Positions 1-11,204 of a DNA stretch of 64,000 nucleotides are shown piece by piece (the first letter of the stretch is position 1; each line of letters starts with the position of its first letter). The notes below the pieces were generated by a model. It ran no database searches, was not told the origin of the DNA, and saw nothing but the letters and a program-made list of their open reading frames with translations. The stretch comes from Amaurobius ferox (taxonomy: Eukaryota; Arthropoda; Arachnida; Araneae; Amaurobiidae), in contig OX578140.1 in the NCBI GenBank assembly GCA_951213105.1, positions 35,633,256-35,697,255 of the forward strand, written 5' to 3'. The position numbers were made by a program, and so were the translations under genes.

Positions 1-599
1 TCTGAGTGCGAGTTTTCTCCCGTTGTTGAGACCATACCTTCTAAATCATGTTATTTATTCTATACTTAAATGTTGCTGTGCCACTTTATTTATATTGTTG
101 ATTAACTTATTATCGTTGGATTATTCCCGTGGCAGCAAATATATTACAATGGGTCCTGAGTGCAGTGTCACAGTTACTTAGCGTTGTGCTTCCTGATAAT
201 GATTCAGTTATCATTTTAACTTCTGCTCCTCTTAATTACAATATTGAATAAAGAAAGTGATTTATCTTTAAAACTGTGTGGTTATTTAACGTTATCTTTG
301 TCTCCTGAAATTGTAATTAATATAAATATTTTCAAGAGATGTCGCTTGCAAGGTAAGTCTTTTATTCTTATCCGGCTTTTTGTGTTGGTGCAGCAGGTCA
401 TCCAGGATTCTTCTGGACGGGAACTTTTCGAATTTAGAACCTGGGTGGTGCCATCGAACTTCACGGTTTAACACATTTACGACTTTATCACGATTTAACA
501 TATTTAGCATATTTGCTTCTTGCTAGTTACAACTTACAAATATCGTATTATTCTCGTATCGCATATAATATGCTTGGCACGTTTGTCACATTTTGGCAT
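1..599. other. No gene recognised
   Basis: AT-rich unique-looking sequence. The short open frames on both strands show no recognisable domain and no codon-level signal, and I see no repeat unit here that recurs elsewhere in the window. Confidence 0.5.
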
Positions 600-1425
600 A
601 CACGCCCCATTTCCCCGTGACAACAGAATGAATGAACAAAGTCTATCAGTACCACAATGAAGTACCTCTTTGCTTCATGAACCATTCATTCTATCTTTGA
701 ATATTTTTTAACACTTTTCAACTATGTTGTAAAGTGTTAAAAATGACCGACTTTTGTTTTGTTCTATTGACAAAAATATTATTTTAAGTGTTACGCTCTA
801 CGAATTTGTATACTTTTATACTTCATGTTTTTTAACACTTTATACTTCATTTTTTAAACCTGATTTTCACGTATGGAAAATGTAAACGCACAAGATGTAA
901 AATGAGTTGTATAAGCATTACTGAATTTTTTTTAAGGCAAAATTTTTTAGCTCTAGAGTTTGCAATATAGCTGTTATGAACAAAACATTTAGTGATTTTA
1001 CATAGAGAAACAGACGATTCTATTGTCTTTTTCGATGAAGATTTAAGTATGGAGTTATAGAGTACTTTTACCTCCATGGTTTTTAAGTAAAATAAATTAT
1101 TGTAGTATTGTGATAATTTTAAAAATATCGCCCCTGAATGAAAGAAATGGAAAAGTGTTTATGAATGAAATATTAGTTGCTTTTATATAGAGAGCCAGGC
1201 GATTTATATTTCGATAACGTTATTTCAATAAAGTTCATTTATTTTTATGAAGTTTTTATATATAAAAAATTGTAACATTGTGATAATTTAAAAAATATCG
1301 CAGCTGAATATATCGCAATTTAGAGATGTTTAAATAAAGTTGCATTGCAGTTGAAAAGTGTTTCATAATCAGTACTTTATGCATGATGGTTCGTTCTTGT
1401 TTTAATTATCGTATAAGATTTTATC
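600..1425 (+). repeat. Deleted copy of the 58.8-61.4 kb repeat family
   Basis: The segment repeats landmarks of the large repeat at 58.8-61.4 kb in the same order: the phrase around 676-740 (cattcattctatctttga, then tttttaacacttt), the block around 1060-1130 (cctccatggttttt, then gtagtattgtgataa) and the block around 1310-1400 (agagatgtttaaataaa, then gtgtttcataatcag). The distal copy has two long internal duplicates that are missing here, so this is a shorter or internally deleted member. No coding potential is seen. The mobility class is unknown. Confidence 0.65.
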
Positions 1426-2285
1426 ACTATTTTTAACATAGTAGAAACTTAAAAATCATGATATACAAAAACTTTTATTTCATCCAATGTGCGTACACCA
1501 CTTTGTAATAGGCGAACCTGATAGGATAGAGACTATCAGGTATTTGACATAATTATAAAATATATTTTTTATATAAAATTTAATATCATACATCGTTTAG
1601 TTAGATTTCAATCCAACATAATCCCACCGGACATTTTAGCGATTAACTGCAAATTCATAAGTTTAATCGTATATGCGTTATTGCTATTTTTCTTGATGGC
1701 GCACTCAGTTCCCTCACTATAACCTGCTTGAGATCAGGAGTACTGTACGAGCCTATATATACGTACACCTCTGCTATTCCAAGATTTTTGGAATAGCAGT
1801 CGTGTACGTAATCCTAAATGATAAAGTTCGATGCATTATTTGTTAATGTTTCTCAGAACTGAAATTTAGTAGTTTTACGTTCTTTAACCTTTACCACAAA
1901 AGAATTTCGAAAGAGAAATTATTGAATCCATAACATTCCGGAGCTCTCACGTGTGACCTAGGAAACGAAAAATATCTTCAGGTGACAGGAATGCCCCCAT
2001 ACGGAGAACATATATTTAGCTTCTTCAAACGCTGAGACGGAAATGTTTGAAAGAATTTACCTCGCGGTTGTTGTCAACAAGGAAATATCAGATGTAGCAA
2101 GTGCGACATATCGCATATAATAGGTCAAACATTGATATAGAAACAGGGTATATCTGTTGTTCACTCAAGACTGAAACTGAATACACTTTTGAAGCTACTA
2201 GAGCCTTTTTACTCAAATATGTATTCATACACTCTTTATGGCTAGATGGTATTAACTGGAAATGATGATTGCCATAGTAGTATTT
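1426..2285. other. No gene recognised
   Basis: Intergenic-type AT-rich sequence. Its only clear structure is the hairpin at 1760-1810, listed separately. Confidence 0.5.
1760..1810. repeat. Near-perfect 51-nt hairpin
   Basis: Outer arm TACGTACAC (1760-1768) pairs with GTGTACGTA (1802-1810). Inner arm CTGCTATTCCAA (1771-1782) pairs with TTGGAATAGCAG (1788-1799). The loop is only 5 nt (1783-1787) and a 2-by-2 mismatch separates the arms. The loop is too short for a typical Drosha-processed miRNA precursor. It may be the core of a foldback element or a cruciform site. Confidence 0.7.
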
Positions 2286-3065
2286 TTTTTACTCTCCTTG
2301 TAATACATTGTAATGTATAGGGAAAGTATTGGAATCATGCCGAAAATCGCAACTCGAGTTTTCGACGGATCTACGCGTTTCGAGACCTCTAGAATACGAA
2401 ACTCTATTTTTAACGTGTCGTCTGTATGTGTGTCTGTCTTTGTGTCTGTGTAATATATATATCCACTCTAACTCAAAAACTAATAGACCGAATTTCATAA
2501 ATTTTGGTAGGTAAGTCACTTGGGTGTGACTCTGGTGCTGATTTGTTTTAGTACGATTCGGGATAAAGGAATCCGCCTTTTTTTGCGAAATGGCCCGCAA
2601 AAATTGACTGTATCCACTCTATCTTAAAACCTAATGGACCGAATTTCACAAAATTCAGTAGATAAGTCGCTTGTGAGTTATCCTGGTGCTGATTAGATTT
2701 TGGTACGATTCGGAAAAAATAACCTGCCTGTTTTTGCAAAATGACCCCCAAAAAAAGTCAAAATCTAAAATAAAAAACTACGTATACGCAAATATATCCA
2801 TTATATTTGCGTATACGTAGTTTTTCATACGTAATTTTTAACGAAGAAAATAATAAGACCAACCCCATTACACTAGCACTAGCCGTTCTCGAGATATTTT
2901 AATGTTTTCGTCTGATCTCTACGTCACCTTTGAAAATAGGTTCAGTTACCAAATAAGAACGAAAATTGAATTAAAAGTGAATTAAATTTAATTAAAATAA
3001 AGAGAACGCGAATATAAGTCTGCAGGGAAAGTCAGCTGCTGCCCACATCAGATTTTTTTAGCATT
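2286..3065 (+). repeat. Microsatellite-bearing repeat family, copy 1
   Basis: The copy begins with a palindrome-like segment (tgtaatacattgtaatgta, then agggaaagtattgg). A frame rich in tcga motifs and a degenerate GT tract (about 2423-2452) follow, then phrases such as ctcaaaaactaatagaccga. It ends at about 3060 with gcccacatcagattttt. The copy at 23026-23797 shares the same order and the same end. The internal block at about 2610-2750 partly repeats the one at 2455-2600, so there is a short tandem duplication inside. There is no coding potential. Confidence 0.75.
2773..2825. repeat. Perfect 24-bp stem hairpin
   Basis: Arm 2773-2796 is an exact reverse complement of 2802-2825, with a 5-nt loop (tccat). 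It lies inside the repeat at 2286-3065. The corresponding place in the 23-kb copy has no palindrome, so the hairpin was gained here or lost there. Confidence 0.85.
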
Positions 3066-3979
3066 GAATGCAGAGAATATTTTCTACTAAAATATGAAAA
3101 TCTGTGATAGTTTACAGCAAAAGAGTTTAGTTGTTTGTAATCTTACTTCTAACGATGTCAAGTGGTTTATAACTATTATATCAACAGCTGTTTCATTTTT
3201 TTTGGATTTTTGTTGATTTAGGTAGACTCATCTTCGCAAATATGGAAACGTTCTTTATTTTGCCCAGTTTATTGCTAATTCCAAGAAATTATGTATTTCC
3301 CCTGTCAACTAGGTTTGGAAGAAAACCAAATTTAAGAGAACGAAAACACATGATGTCACCTTTGTTTAAATCATATTTTTAAACCACAAAAATATTTTAA
3401 ACAAACACGCTATGGTTTAAGCTAAGGTTCAAACCAGTCAACCTTGCTATTAACATAAATAATTTCAAACTGTTTTTCTCTGTTTCAATGTTCTAGCTTC
3501 TCAAATAATGCTAAATTTATCAGGATAATTGTAATTATCGTATGTCATGTTGATTTTTTTTTAAATCAGCCTAAAAAACTATACTTAATAGGGCCCTAAA
3601 CTCAATTTTGAAATTCCTGGCAACTATACTATTGTCTTGTAAACTATCACATACATGAGAATAATCTTGAAGAAACACATTAAAATTAATCAATGAAATT
3701 TAAAAAACATTTCACCTGCTTTCATTGAAATCATTTCAAAACCACAATATTTAAAATTATAAAATACCATTTCCCTGTATATGATTAATATGCCCAGCCT
3801 TTGCATCTGCCACATTGAACCCATTTGTTCTCACGACTTGCTGTTCTTAAATATTTTAAGTCCGTAAAACTGCAAACCTGCTGTCTCTTTCACTATTTGT
3901 ATTCGCAGAACACATTCATATCTGGCAGCATTTGACGTTAGAACTATGGCTGCTGATATAGATGTCCGAATTTCAGTTT
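3066..3979. other. No gene recognised
   Basis: AT-rich, many stops in all frames, no recognised repeat. Confidence 0.5.
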
Positions 3980-4394
3980 TGGGGATCACTGTTGTTGTTG
4001 TTGAGACCCAGACCGTCCGACCTACCAGAAAGGTGTAAGGTAACTGTTTGGACGGCCAGGAAGTGCCACCCAATTTAGACCGGAACCCAGTGGGGGAGGC
4101 ATCCACAGGGACCGTACCTTCCTTCCCCTACCACCAACCTCTCGGAAGGACTTACGGACCCACATGTTTAACGTGATCGTTCTCCGGATGAACACGGCGG
4201 CAGTTGTGGCAGCGTGCAAATCCAGCGCGCAAACCACCGGGCTACCGCGCCCGAAATCTACCAACAGCACGCTTTGTTCTCAGGTGGTCACCCACCCAAG
4301 TACTAACCGCGCCCGATGCTGCCTGACTTCGGTGATCTAACGAGAACCGGTGTTTTCAGCACGGTATGACCGTTGACACTATGGGGATCACTGT
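3980..4394 (-). mobile_element. 5S-rRNA-headed SINE (SINE3-like) with 13-bp target duplication
   Basis: The insert (3993-4381) is bounded by the direct repeat TGGGGATCACTGT (3980-3992 and 4382-4394). Read on the minus strand, it starts at about 4375 with a 5S rRNA-derived head. Next comes a tRNA-like stretch containing an A-box-like ggtagcccggtgg, then a SINE body (gtgggtccgtaagtcc, ggttggtggtagggga, tccggtctaaattg). The 3' tail is a hairpin-forming CCGTCC...GGACGG module ending in repeated CAA. The head order of 5S followed by a tRNA-like segment is unusual. SINEs are non-coding and depend on a partner LINE. It would be transcribed by Pol III from the internal promoter, if at all. Confidence 0.85.
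4263..4375 (-). pseudogene. 5S rRNA-derived SINE head
   Basis: On the minus strand the segment reads as a 5S rRNA gene with point differences. It retains the regions of the internal control region: the A-box area (gaagtcaggcagcatcgg) and the C-box area (ggttagtacttgggtggg, then tgaccacctgagaac). It runs directly into the SINE body rather than into a 5S spacer, and the whole composite lies between one pair of target duplications. It is therefore a retroposon head and not a free 5S gene. Confidence 0.85.
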
Positions 4395-4449
4395 GTATTT
4401 CCTCTTTATATTCTGAGAGTGAAGAAGGCATTAAAAATGTGATTAAGCC

Positions 4450-4805
4450 TAATACAGATCAGTGGTTAAAGCGAAAAAATCGCACGCGGTAGTCCCAAAT
4501 TTGATCCTCGACGCCGCCCTCAACAATCACCGTATCTGCGCGAAGTATGGACACGATACACCTGTAGGTTCGAAAGTAAGTCCTTCCCAGATGTTGAGAA
4601 AGTATGATTCGAACCCTGTGGTGGCCACCTGTATTACCCATATAGATTCCGGTCTACCGATGGGTGTCACTTTTCCGGTCGTTCAAGCAGGTATCTTACA
4701 CCTACGGGTATCCGGCCACACATTGAGCTACTATATACCTTCGGGTTAGTCGTGTAGTCTCTTCTTCTACACCTACGGGTAGATTGGATACTGTGGGTAG
4801 TAAAA
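4450..4805 (+). mobile_element. tRNA-headed SINE relic, same body family, with a nested mini-insertion
   Basis: The plus strand has an A-box-like region (atcagtggttaaagcg) and a B-box-like region (aaatttgatcctcg) near 4460-4515. Diverged matches to the body of the 3993-4381 SINE follow: gtaagtccttccc near 4575, attccggtctaccga near 4646 and the ggtcgttcaa tail near 4678. The tail is interrupted by a 58-bp insertion at 4711-4768. The copy is strongly diverged, so its ends are approximate. I infer family membership from the ordered matches. Confidence 0.6.
4698..4781 (+). mobile_element. Mini-SINE M0 nested in a SINE (58-bp insert)
   Basis: The insert 4711-4768 lies between exact copies of ACACCTACGGGTA (4698-4710 and 4769-4781). 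It begins tccggccacac and ends cttcttct, and resembles the second subfamily of mini-elements (copies at 51995-52049 and 52828-52884) by its ccttcgggttagtcgtgt core. It lies in the tail of the older SINE, so it is the younger insertion. Confidence 0.8.
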
Positions 4806-7009
4806 AAAGAGGTATTTGTCATCTAGTTGCGATACCATTCTTTTCAGAAGATTCTGTATTGCGTCGGAACATCTCTGAATAACTTCTGATTCAACTTCAC
4901 TTCCGAAACAAAATATTTCACTGTCTGCTCTGGAACTTGCCTTATATTTGTTTTCTAAAATAATTGCGGACGGTTTTTTTAGCTATAAATGAAACACTAT
5001 AATTTATATGAATCATAATAATCAGAGGGAAATATTAGTTAATCAAAATATACATTAAGTGTAATGCGATTCTTTAATTTTATCCAATTCTATTGGATTA
5101 AGAATTCTATAGGATTGTTCTCTGGGAGAAAATAAAACACAAATATAGACTAAACATATTATTTTTCTATTCCATCCTGCCCTTATTCAGCAACTTTTCT
5201 CTATCTCCATTTTTGTATTTCTTCTCTGTATCATATTATTCTGCCCGTATTTTATTAAATAAATAACTACAAAAAGCATCCTGGACAATGATCCTTCAGT
5301 ATATTAGTATTCCTTGAATTAATTCCATAAAAGATTAAAAACCTATTGTTTATAAGAGCTAAAATGTGCTCACCTGATGCAAAATTAGAAGATCCAAACT
5401 GGTTCTTGTCTCGTTGGTACTTCTATATTAACGCTGACATGGAAGACGAAAAGCATCACAAGAAACGCGTTGCTTGACTAGTTACTTAATCTACAGGCTA
5501 GCTTGAACTATATCGTGAGTGAGCCAACGTTGCCTGGTCTTAATTGTATGCATACAATACGCTAAAACAGTTTATTCTAACTCGAATTCTGAGGTGGATC
5601 TACTTGTGACAGTAAAGATAGTAGATGTTTGAATATCTAAAATATGTAAATCTGTTGAAAACTCACATTTCTACAACGATGCAGTATATTCCTTACTTTA
5701 CAATGTAAAGTATTCCTACTTTACTATGTAAAGTAAAACAGCAACGTCATCAGCAAATGTATAGCAACGCAAAACAATTTTAGCTTTGCACATTCACACA
5801 CACACACTGTCCTTTAAACAAAAAAGTAAAAAGCTTTGTGCCTATTAGAATTTAAATTATTCAATAAACATCACGATATAAACCTATTTATAAAATAACA
5901 CAATTTATATATGCATCTTTTACTCAATTTTTCACGAGGCCATAAAATGGTTAGGTTTCCAAGGCCCATACTCATGCCTTGGTCCCCATGGGCAATTCTG
6001 CCCGATATCTTTAAATCTTAAAGATTTGAATTATTCCAAAATACATTTGCATTATTACATCACAGTTTCTTTTTCTGTACCTGAAACTCGGGAATTTTCT
6101 GGTTCTTTAACCTTTACCACAGAAACAACCCGCCTGAAATTTTTAGAATTCGCGACATTCCAGAGTTCTCACGTGTTACCCAAGATACGAAAAATCCCCC
6201 CCCCCCCCAGGTGATGAGAATGCCATCTGATGGAATAAAAATACATTTCGCTCCTTCAAAAGCCGAGATCCGCGAAATGTTTAAAAGAATTTGTAGCGCG
6301 GTTGTCGGCAGTAAGTAAAACGTCAAGGCTGGGAAAATGTTATATCTGCTTTACACAGAGGAAACAAGACAGAATGTAAGGGTACTTCTATAGAACGGTA
6401 AAAGGAAACAGATTGTCTACCAAAATTGGTAAGAGCATTTGATGATATGGAATTCATCAAAGCCTGAATGAGTTAATCAGTAGGGTTGAAATTATTAGTC
6501 GAAATTTATATACATCGAAAACAACATTTACTATTGCATTTGGTCATTTTTTCTTGTGGTTTTTTTTTTTCTTTCGATTTTTGCATGTCATTTCGGGAAA
6601 AAAAGGATGATATATATTTATCTGCCTTGCTCCAAAATTTAACTGCACCAAGGTATCTAACTGAAACAGGTTTTCAATTCTCGTTATTCCGCTCTTCGCT
6701 GTAGGATAATAAAACTTACATCAGAATAGTATTTAGACTCAATTTCATTGCTTGAAAACAATCCACATTATTTTGCTCCTTATAGTTCAGTAGCTTTTTG
6801 AGTTTGTATACGTATATTGAAATTTTCCCTTTTATGCACAAGATTCCACTGAATTCAAATAACAAAGCTGAGAATTTTATTTAATTCCTAGAAAATTTGT
6901 ACTGTAACTAACATGTTTTTACCATTTGCTAAAGTCCCCTTTATAATATAGTATGGTACACATAGTCGAATATATTTGTGTCACGTTATATTTAATCGAA
7001 TATATTTGT
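4806..7009. other. No gene recognised
   Basis: AT-rich sequence with short low-complexity tracts: a poly-C run at about 6197-6208 and palindromic tttacaatgtaaa-type repeats near 5694-5735. The block 6095-6350 (ttctttaacctttaccac, then gagttctcacgtg) resembles 1880-2100 in phrase order, so it is probably a second copy of an uncharacterised repeat. There is no credible coding region. Confidence 0.5.
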
Positions 7010-7165
7010 ATCACGTAAATGTTATTAATCAATTAATACCATGACATGTCTAAGTTTTCACTGTCCTAGTTTTCCCGCAAGATAAAAATGTGGCCTCGAC
7101 ATCTCACAGTACTCATCTTGGATCGTAAATGATGCCAGATAATAAAGCGAATCAAATTTTGAATT
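7010..7165 (+). repeat. AATAAA-bearing repeat unit A (weakest copy)
   Basis: It shares the phrase around atcttggatcgtaaatgatgc with AATAAA at 7141-7146, comparable to the units near 10.7, 11.9, 14.6, 17.2 and 19.5 kb. Its upstream part is too diverged to align by eye with the others. Confidence 0.4.
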
Positions 7166-7252
7166 TCTCTTGCTTTGAGATATCATGGACAGATCTAAAA
7201 AATATAGAGTTTTTATTCTTCTTCCCTAATATGCTTTCAAACTCTAAATGTA

Positions 7253-7697
7253 TAGAGATTATGTAAGGTTTCCCTAAATGTTTCTCTAAATTATGTAGTT
7301 TCCCTAAATGTTTCTCTAAATTATGTAGAGTTTCCCTAAATGGTTCTCTATATTATGAAGAGTTCCCCTAAATGGTTCCCTAAATTATGTAAGGTTTCCC
7401 TAAATGTTTCTCTAAATTATGTAGAGTTTCCCTAAATGTTTCTCTAAATTATGTAGAGTTTCCCTAAATGTTTCTCTAAATTATGTATAATTTCCCTAAA
7501 TGTTTCTCTAAATTATGTAGAGTTTCCCTAAATGATGTAGAGTTTCCCCAAATGTTTCTTTAAATTATGTAGAGTTTCCCTAAATGATGTAGAGTTTCCC
7601 TAAATGGTTCTCTAAATTATGTGGAGTTTCCCTAAATGTTCCTCTAAATTATGTAGAGTTTCTCTAAATGTGTCTCTAAATTATACAGAGTTTCCCT
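7253..7697. repeat. Minisatellite, 32-bp unit
   Basis: A unit of about 32 bp, gagtttccctaaatg followed by tttctctaaattatgta, is repeated roughly 13-14 times. There are point variants, and near 7525-7545 and 7580-7600 shortened units lack the second half. The two half-units (tccctaaatg and tctctaaatt) are similar to each other, which suggests an ancestral repeat of about 16 bp. Confidence 0.9.
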
Positions 7698-9879
7698 AAA
7701 ATGTGTTCCAACTTTGAATTGAAATGCAGAGTTAATGAACTTCTTTTGAAAATGGGAGTACTAAAATTAATGGGCCTGAGTCTCTATGTTAAGTCAGGAT
7801 CTCACACAGGCAATCGAATTTATGAGTCGTTAATGAGTTTTGAGAAATGAATTTGAAGTAATCGATTAAATTAAAATCTGAAAGAGAAAGTAAAATAAGA
7901 ATGGTTTGACTGGTAAAGTGTTAGTCTTGTTTAAAAATTTAATGTGGGCACTACGTACTTTATCTTCTTTAATTCTTCAGTTTCTGAAAGTTAAGCCCGT
8001 CATAAAATTTGGTGTATAAATTTGCAAAATACAACTTCCTATCTGTCCGCCTGCAGCACTAGAGCTCCTAATATATTCGAATACATGTAAGTCACGCACC
8101 ACTCTCATTCATTATTATTATTAATTCTTAACCAATTCCTTATCAAAACGTATATAATATACGACCCCCTTACAAAACGCAATTAATTTATGAAAACCTA
8201 GTCGCCCCTAACCAAACGCACCTGTTCCATAAATAGTTAAACTCAGTATATTTCAAATCAAAAATATTAAATTCCCCAAAGTGGCATCGGTTGCCAAAGA
8301 AATTGAACTCAATTTTTGATTTCAATACTTTGAATTTCCAACAGAGAAGGTGGTGACAGTCAGCAAGAGCCTACCAAAGGCATCAAGATCATTCAAAACT
8401 AGAACGAATTGCTCGGCGTTTCCTGTGTTGTAAATAAGCAACCGCTACTTAAATAATACAGATAACACCACTAAATTTCCATAAAGCCTCTTTTGAACTA
8501 AAATCACTCTGGAGCTCTGTTTTTTCCAAGTACAACAACGTCAATTGTGCAACGTTGATGTAATACGTCCTGAATGAGCTCCTTTGATATTCCTTAAATA
8601 AGAATTTTCAATACGCCCTAAAAGAGCGCGCTGCGATTCGCCACGTGTTCACAATAGCACCTATTTCGTAGATCATTGTCAGAATATCATATGCTTTGTA
8701 AAACCGATATTCAACAAGTTAAACTTTTGAATTGCTTAAGATTTTAGTAATAAATGGAAATACTTGAAGACGCTAAAAAGAATAATAGCTCTTTTACCCC
8801 AGAAGTAAAATTAAAAAATTAAATATTAATTTAATTTATTTATTAATTTATAATAAATTTTAAATATTTTTCTTATCTCAGAAAGAAACACTATCAAACG
8901 TTGTCAAACATTGTTGTAGATTGTGGGATGTCAACTCCCTATATTCCTCACTCTATCAATGGCCAGAATGAAAGGAAAGGCTTTAACCGGTTTGGAGAGA
9001 AAATAAATTATCGACACTTTAGTTATCAGAGCTTCGAAAATCTATGAGAGATTTTACATTAAAATTTATAAAAAAATTCAGAGCAATTAAAAAATTATTA
9101 GTATGCTAAGATATCACACAATATTTATGTCAAAAAATGGAATTGTGTGTTACTTTATTTTTCATATGCTACAATATTAGCAAATTTTTTCATATTTCAA
9201 TGAATTTTTAATTTTATTAAATGTAAAGGAATAGTGTCACAGATTTAGTTAAAAGCTCGTTCAAAAGATCAATTTTTGATGTTTTTGATGGTGTTAAGAT
9301 TCTTAAGAGATGGTGTAAGAGATGGTGTTTGATGTTTTTGATGGTGTTAAGACTCTGCGGTAATATTTTCATTCACCAAGAAACCGATTTGTGCCAATTT
9401 CGCTCAAAATGATGCTTCAACATTTTATAACTAAATTTGATGTAGGCAGCACATGACGTTCCTTATATAATGCAATGAATTTACTACTTTTACAGTAAAA
9501 AAATAGATTATTATTATAGTAGATATTTATATTCTTTCCAAGATATTGAATTTTCGTCAATAAGTTTTCATTTTCATTGATTTAGCGTCATTTTTATCCA
9601 TTTGGCGATTTTTCGCTAATTTAGCAACATTGAAGAAAGTCGCCAAGTTGGCGACATCCCACCAAATTCGTCGCCAAAATCTCGCCAAGCGTTATGGACG
9701 GAGAAATAAGTTATTCTTATAGCAGATAAATGACTATTGGCGTTCAAATACAAAAGTATTACTCAAAGTATCTTTTTTCATGAATGGAACGAGCTAGATC
9801 CACGAGAATGATGTCACAAATTTATCGCATGGTATTGCATATGAAAAGTAAACATGTTTCTCAATAAGAAATATTTTTT
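7698..9879. other. No gene recognised
   Basis: AT-rich, stop-dense in all frames. Near 9275-9352 there is a local imperfect duplication (tttttgatggtgttaaga occurs twice). The 9570-9690 stretch is enriched in tcgccaa/ttggcga words that pair with each other, but I cannot assign a family. Confidence 0.5.
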
Positions 9880-9884
9880 TTATT

Positions 9885-10440
9885 TTATATGATTTTTTGA
9901 TATTTTTTTTTAAATGTACAATATCTCAAGAACGGTTCATGTTAACGTTCTAAAATTTATGTCAATCGTTTTCTAATGAAAAATTACATAAAAAATGTCT
10001 ATTTGCGTAACTTTATTAGAGGTTTTGATTTTTTGACGGGTTTTTATCAAAATTTCACTCGAAAATTTAGGAGGGTTTTGAACATTCGATTGCATGTAAA
10101 AACAATAGGCTTCCAGTGTTTATGGATTGAAATTTTGTACCAAATTTCATTCGCATCGGTCCATTCGTTCGTCAGTTATCGTTTCCACAGGCTCACTGAC
10201 ACACACACACACACACTCACATACTTTCACACACACACACTCACATACTTTCACACACACACACACACTCACATACTTTCACACACACACACGCAGAGAG
10301 AGAGAGAGAGATGTGACTTTAAAAATGTTCGATTCGTGATCAGGGATGCTTGAAACGTGCTCTCCCGTCCAAAACTAGAATTTGAATTTTCGACCCTGTC
10401 ACAATACTTTCCTTATACACTATTGTATATAAGGAAAGTA
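9885..10440 (-). repeat. Microsatellite-bearing repeat family, copy 2
   Basis: On the minus strand it starts with the palindrome at 10405-10440 (TACTTTCCTTATA against TATAAGGAAAGTA). A gaattttcgac-type segment follows, then a GT-rich microsatellite, the phrase gaatgaaatttggtacaaaa and an AT-rich end. The copy at 19979-20420 has the same order. The apparent open frames across the microsatellite encode only Thr-His repeats and are not genes. Confidence 0.7.
10198..10308. repeat. CA microsatellite with a GA tract
   Basis: (CA)n interrupted three times by ctcacatactttca, so the array is itself a higher-order repeat of about 30 bp. A short (GA)n tract follows at about 10293-10308. It lies in the microsatellite slot of the surrounding repeat. 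Confidence 0.9.
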
Positions 10441-10624
10441 ACAACTAATTTGAATTTTAAAAAATCGATCCGAGACCTGAACTGAAGTATCACTGAATCG
10501 AATTTCGTAACTATGGGCAACTTAGAACTTCGTCTAAGCGACCGATACAGACGGACGTCGTCATGTATTATTATAGATGCAACATAACTGGTCACCGAAG
10601 GCGACAGGACTTTGTTAAGATACA

Positions 10625-11040
10625 TTCACTCGCTTATTTATGACATCCTAAAATTCATCCTAAAGTGTTCATAATAATTCACGATATATTTCTTTTTTCT
10701 GGGACTAAAACTTCTCAATTTTTCTTCTACTTTTTGGTTCTTCCCTTGGCTCGTAAATGCACCAGACAATAAAGTGAACGTTACTTTACATCTATATCTC
10801 ATCAATAAATCACGGGCGACTAGCTAAAAAATTTCGATTTTTTTTTTCATAGTTCCATAAAATCCGTTCAAACCATGAGCAAAATGCATATTTAATAAAC
10901 TTTTAAAATGTAAGGATAAAAGGGAGAAGAGATCTAAAATATAATGATCTTAACTTACTTTGGATTATGTCGAAATCTTTAACGTGCAACATAATTTATA
11001 TGATGGTAATATGTATTATCCGATGAGTTTTAAGTATTTC
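10625..11040 (+). repeat. AATAAA-bearing repeat unit B
   Basis: The order shared with units at 14.5, 17.1 and 19.4 kb is: a tatttatgacat phrase (10634), a ctgggactaaaacttctcaa phrase (10700), a ggctcgtaaatgcacc phrase, AATAAA at 10768-10773, then an AT-rich downstream block with tatttaataaacttttaaa and ctttggattatg. A short terminal coding exon plus 3' UTR would look like this, but the open frame is only about a dozen residues and no family is recognisable. Confidence 0.5.
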
Positions 11041-11204
11041 ATACGATTTGAAGTTATAGAAGATTTAAGGGTAAGTAAAGATCGGATCAGGCCCATTTTA
11101 TGGCTGTGTTATAACTTATAAATTTATTGTACGTCAGGTCTTACCTGACATGTTACAAACTACGTATTTCCCTAATATATAATTGGTTGAATTACTTGTA
11201 AAGA
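11041..11204. other. No gene recognised
   Basis: Short spacer with a tcttacctgacatg-type word, nothing else. Confidence 0.4.

Noticed and set aside
1760..1810. microRNA precursor
   Set aside because: A 5-nt loop and 51-nt total length are too short for a normal precursor; no sign of a family.
4263..4375. Genuine 5S rRNA gene
   Set aside because: It continues into SINE body and tail and is enclosed with them by one pair of target duplications.
7253..7697. CRISPR array
   Set aside because: Contiguous repeats without unique spacers in a eukaryotic context; a minisatellite.
9976..10353. 125-codon frame with Thr-His repeats
   Set aside because: It runs through a non-coding repeat and its CA tract; the related copy at 19979 has no such frame.
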